This document shows, piece after piece, positions 60,956 to 64,000 of a DNA stretch of 64,000 bases; positions within the stretch are counted from its first letter, which is position 1; every line of letters begins with the position of its first letter. The stretch is taken from contig JALWWO010000019.1 of assembly GCA_027078745.1 (NCBI GenBank), forward strand, positions 124,001 to 188,000, read 5' to 3'. Origin of the DNA: Chromatiaceae bacterium. Lineage in GTDB: Bacteria > Pseudomonadota > Gammaproteobacteria > Chromatiales > Chromatiaceae. The notes under the pieces are model-generated. The model was not told the origin of the DNA. It saw only the letters and a program-made list of their open reading frames with translations, and did not search any database. A program made the translations under genes and the position numbers.

Positions 60956-61726
60956 TTAGGCCAGAATGTGATAGCCGGTGTCCACATAGAGGATTTCGCC
61001 GGTGATGCCCGAAGCTAGGGGAGAGCAGAGGAAGGCCGCCGCGTTGCCCACCTCCTCGATGGTTACATTGCGCCGCAGGGGGGTCTTCTGCTCCACCTCC
61101 TTGAGCATGGTGCGGAAGTCCGCGATGCCCGAGGCGGCGAGGGTGCGGATGGGGCCGGCGGAGATCGCGTTGACGCGGGTGCCTTCAGGCCCCAGGGAGG
61201 CGGCGAGATAGCGCACATTGGCTTCTAAACTCGCCTTGGCCAGGCCCATCACATTGTAGTTGGGCACCGCCCGTTCCGCGCCCAGATAGCTCAGGGTCAG
61301 CAGGGCACCTTGTCGGCCCTGCATCAAGGATCGGCCCGCCTTTGCCAGGGCGGCGAAGCTGTAGGAACTGATGTCGTGGGCGATGGCGAAGCCCTGCCGG
61401 TTGATGGCATCGATATAGCTGCCCTCCAACTGATCCCGAGGCGCAAAGCCGATGGAATGGACGATGCCGTCCAGCCCATCCCATCGATCCGCCAGGGCTT
61501 GGAAACAGGCTTCGATCTGGGCATCGCTGGACACATCCAGGGGCAACACCAGATCGGAGGCACATTGGGCCGCCAGCTTGACGACCCGATCTCGGAGCTT
61601 TTCCCCCTGATAGGTGAACGCAAGCCGCGCCCCTTCTCGATGCATGGCCTGGGCGATGCCCCAGGCGATGGAACGGTTGCTGGCCACGCCGGTGATCAAA
61701 ATCTGCTTATCCTGTAAAAATCCCAT
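60956..61726 (-). CDS. fabI: enoyl-[acyl-carrier-protein] reductase (NADH)
   Basis: A protein of 256 residues (E. coli 262) that reduces the trans-2 double bond in the last step of fatty acid elongation. Visible are the N-terminal [37 protein letters not shown], the catalytic Tyr and Lys in [31 protein letters not shown] and the C-terminal [20 protein letters not shown] is 8 bases before the ATG. The divergent binding-protein gene starts only 16 bases away. Confidence 0.95.
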   Translation of the reverse strand: MGFLQDKQILITGVASNRSIAWGIAQAMHREGARLAFTYQGEKLRDRVVKLAAQCASDLVLPLDVSSDAQIEACFQALADRWDGLDGIVHSIGFAPRDQLEGSYIDAINRQGFAIAHDISSYSFAALAKAGRSLMQGRQGALLTLSYLGAERAVPNYNVMGLAKASLEANVRYLAASLGPEGTRVNAISAGPIRTLAASGIADFRTMLKEVEQKTPLRRNVTIEEVGNAAAFLCSPLASGITGEILYVDTGYHILA

Positions 61727-61742
61727 CGTATTTAGGTCCTAG

Positions 61743-64000
61743 ATGAAGGTGAATGGCTGGAAGCGGACGGGGCACACGGCCCCGCACCTGAGGCGCAACC
61801 TTAGCGAAAGTCACTGGCCAGGGAAACCTTGGGGCCGGATCGGATGGCTGCTCGCTGGCTGCTGGGCGCTGCTCCTCAGTGGCTGCGGGGGAGAACCCTG
61901 GAACAATCCCTATCCTCGGGAAGAAGCCGCCGCCAACGTGCTGTACAGCTCCTTTTCCGAACGGCCCAAGCATCTGGACCCCGCCCGGTCCTACAGCGCC
62001 AACGAGTACGCCTTTTTGGCCCAGATCTATGAACCCCCCCTGCAATATCATTTCCTGCTGCGTCCCTATCAGCTGGTGCCCCTGACCGCCCAAGCTGTGC
62101 CGGTGCCCCAGTATTTCGACGCAGCGGGGCAGCCCCTGTCTCCGGATGCCCCGCCAGAACAGATCGCCTATTCCGAATATCGCATTCAGATCCAGCCGGG
62201 TATCCGCTATCAGCCGCATCCCGCCTTCGCCAAGGATGCTTCCGGCGCCTATCGCTATCACGAATTGACCGAAGGGGATCTGCGGAAGATTCGGGTGCTG
62301 TCGGACTTTCCCGAGCTGGGCACCCGAGTCTTGACCGCTGAGGATTATGTCTATCAGATCAAGCGCTTGGCGGTGCCCTGGCTCCATTCCCCCATCGCGG
62401 GGGTGCTGCGGGAACATCTCGTGGGCTTCGCAGCGCTGAGCGAGCGCATCGCCCGAGCAGCCCCCGAAGCCCGGGCGGACGGCTCCCGCCCCTTTTTCGA
62501 TCTCCGCACCCTGGATTTCCCCGGGGCGCGGGTGCTGGATGAGCAAACTTATGTCATCCGCATTCGGGGCAAGTATCCCCAATTCCTCTACTGGCTCGCT
62601 ATGCCCTTCTTCGCTCCCATCCCCTGGGAGGCGGAGCGCTTCTATCAGCAGCCCGGCATGAAGCAACGCAATCTGCAACTGGACTGGTATCCGGTGGGCA
62701 CGGGTCCCTTCTGGCTCACGGAGAACAATCCCAATTTGCGCATGGTGCTCAGCCGCAACCCGTACTTCCATGGGGAAACCTATCCCCAAGAGGGAATGCC
62801 CGAAGATCAGGCGGCGGGGTTGCTGGCAGATGCGGGCAAGCCCCTGCCCTTTTTAGATCGGGCGGTCTACTCCTTGGAGAAGGAAAGCATTCCCTACTGG
62901 AACAAGTTTCTCCAGGGTTGGTATGACAGTTCGGGCATCGCGTCCGATGCCTTCGACCAGGCCATTCGGTTCAACGCCCAAGGCGAAGCGGGCCTGAGCG
63001 AATCCATGCGGGCCAAGGGCATGGGCCTGCTCACCGCGGTGCAGACTTCCATTTTCTACCTGGGCTTCAACATGCGGGATCCGGTGGTGGGCGGGAACAG
63101 CCGGCGGAGCCGACTGCTGCGGCGGGCCATTTCCATCGCCCTGGATTATGAGGAATACATTTCTATCTTCCTCAACGGTCGGGGCATTCCCGCCCAAGGA
63201 CCCATCCCGCCGGGCATCTTCGGCTATCGGGACGGAAAGGCGGGCATCAATCCCTATGTGTACCGCTGGAAGGACGGGCGACCCCAGCGCCGGAGCCTGG
63301 CGGAAGCGCGGGCCTTGCTCGCGGAGGCGGGCTATCCCGAGGGGCGAGACCCCGCCACCGGCGCGGCCCTCAACCTTTATTACGAGGCCGTGGCCAGCGG
63401 ACCGGACGACAAAGCGCGTTTGAACTGGATGCGCAAGCAGTTCAAAAAGCTGGGCATTCAACTGGTCGTGCGCACCACCGATTACAATCGGTTCCAGGAG
63501 AAGATCCGGCGGGGTACGGGGCAGTTATTCACCTGGGGTTGGAATGCGGACTATCCCGACCCGGAAAACTTCCTGTTCCTGCTCTACGGGCCCAACAGCA
63601 AGGTAGACGGGGGCGGGGAAAATGCAGCGAACTACGACAATCCCCAGTTCAACGCCCTGTTCGAGCGCATGAAAAACTTGGACAATGGGCCAGAACGCCA
63701 GAAGCTGTTGGATGAAATGGTGGAGATTGTCCGCCGAGATGCCCCCTGGGTCTGGGGCTTCTATCCCAAGGCCTTCAGCCTCCATCATGCTTGGCTCCAC
63801 AATCTGAAACCCAATCTCATGGCGAACAACACCTTGAAATATCGCCGCATCGATCCTCAGTTGCGGGCGGCACAGCGGCGGGCTTGGAATCAACCCATTC
63901 TCTGGCCTTTGGGCTTGATCGCCGCCGCTTTCCTGCTGCTCAGCCTGCCCGCGGTCTTCGCCTACCGGCGGCGGGAACGGCAGATCGGGTTGCAGCAGCC
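61743..64000 (+). CDS. peptide-type ABC transporter substrate-binding protein, 3' end cut by window
   Basis: 752 residues are visible and the frame is still open at the window end. After a long basic leader comes a lipoprotein signal (LLAGCWALLLSGCG, Cys about 49), then a family 5 binding domain: FSERPKHLDPARSYSANEYA, LTAEDYVYQIKRL, WYPVGTGPFWLTENNPN, FYLGFNMRDPVVGGNS, LLRRAISIALDYEEY and WGWNADYPDPENFLFLLYGP. Near the end a membrane helix (PLGLIAAAFLLLSLPAVFAY) and a basic RRRER tail suggest a second, C-terminal anchor. The size and YejA/OppA-like wording suggest oligopeptide uptake with permease genes just beyond the window. The ATG at 61743 is the only in-frame ATG upstream of the lipobox. 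Confidence 0.88.
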   Translation, partial: MKVNGWKRTGHTAPHLRRNLSESHWPGKPWGRIGWLLAGCWALLLSGCGGEPWNNPYPREEAAANVLYSSFSERPKHLDPARSYSANEYAFLAQIYEPPLQYHFLLRPYQLVPLTAQAVPVPQYFDAAGQPLSPDAPPEQIAYSEYRIQIQPGIRYQPHPAFAKDASGAYRYHELTEGDLRKIRVLSDFPELGTRVLTAEDYVYQIKRLAVPWLHSPIAGVLREHLVGFAALSERIARAAPEARADGSRPFFDLRTLDFPGARVLDEQTYVIRIRGKYPQFLYWLAMPFFAPIPWEAERFYQQPGMKQRNLQLDWYPVGTGPFWLTENNPNLRMVLSRNPYFHGETYPQEGMPEDQAAGLLADAGKPLPFLDRAVYSLEKESIPYWNKFLQGWYDSSGIASDAFDQAIRFNAQGEAGLSESMRAKGMGLLTAVQTSIFYLGFNMRDPVVGGNSRRSRLLRRAISIALDYEEYISIFLNGRGIPAQGPIPPGIFGYRDGKAGINPYVYRWKDGRPQRRSLAEARALLAEAGYPEGRDPATGAALNLYYEAVASGPDDKARLNWMRKQFKKLGIQLVVRTTDYNRFQEKIRRGTGQLFTWGWNADYPDPENFLFLLYGPNSKVDGGGENAANYDNPQFNALFERMKNLDNGPERQKLLDEMVEIVRRDAPWVWGFYPKAFSLHHAWLHNLKPNLMANNTLKYRRIDPQLRAAQRRAWNQPILWPLGLIAAAFLLLSLPAVFAYRRRERQIGLQQ

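Noticed and set aside
61707-62789. Minus-strand frame of 360 codons facing the binding-protein gene
   Set aside because: The plus-strand frame encodes a recognisable family 5 binding protein, and fabI occupies the minus strand just before.

Overview
The window reads as chromosomal DNA of a free-living, respiring gammaproteobacterium. The evidence is gene content and order: a bamD / rluD / pgeF block as in Escherichia coli, a System I cytochrome c maturation operon (ccmABCDEFGHI), the hydroxylase coq7 for ubiquinone, split-alpha pntAA-pntAB-pntB, gshA, prc, ppiD, fabI, lapB and gmhA. Codon third positions are rich in G and C. Genus cannot be fixed from the sequence; Methylococcales or Chromatiales-like lineages would fit. 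No rRNA, tRNA, CRISPR array, insertion sequence or prophage was recognised, and no gap between genes exceeds 300 bases.

Layout. 1-6640: truncated HlyD-type adaptor, 2-oxoglutarate dehydrogenase E1, a small coiled-coil protein, a 2Fe-2S ferredoxin, a GlcF-like Fe-S protein, coq7, an OsmC protein and a PilZ protein. 6730-9343: a secreted Gly-rich repeat protein, a conserved hypothetical, an S24/S26-type protein and exonuclease III. 9372-11236: three stand-alone CZB (zinc-binding) proteins, two matching promoters, a perfect hairpin and a triple 34-bp tandem repeat. 11260-21008: hemE, an alanine/sodium symporter, PPK2, a glycogen cluster (glgX, DUF4912-like, GH57), pabB and a hemerythrin-like protein. 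21052-32795: transhydrogenase, bamD facing rluD-pgeF, prc, gshA, pyk and tatD. 32792-35564: a glycine-rich-domain-like gene and a TIGR04222 membrane protein on either side of a more A+T-rich restriction-nuclease-like gene. 35599-47703: fourteen tightly packed genes, ccmABCDEFGHI-gmhA-amidotransferase-lapB-pyrF-galU. 47700-64000: a 1518-residue four-domain glycosyltransferase, a Sel1/lytic transglycosylase, an SDR, an S24-like pair, a rhodanese, gltA, two secreted DUF1566 proteins, ppiD, fabI and a peptide-type ABC binding protein cut by the window end.

How the genes fit together. Citrate synthase, 2-oxoglutarate dehydrogenase, transhydrogenase, ubiquinone hydroxylation and cytochrome c maturation describe aerobic respiration. 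PPK2 with the glycogen genes is an energy and carbon storage group. The long ccm operon runs on into LPS and envelope functions (GmhA heptose, LapB control of LPS, GalU UDP-glucose) and meets the giant glycosyltransferase head-on, so cell-surface polysaccharide is a theme of 42-53 kb.

The least explained parts are the CZB cluster with its repeats, the orphan N-acetylglutaminylglutamine-type amidotransferase inside the ccm operon, the four-domain glycosyltransferase, the interrupted TIGR04222 pair, and the S24-like protein that lacks the catalytic serine and is coupled to an unknown gene. None of these is proved to be a new system from sequence alone.
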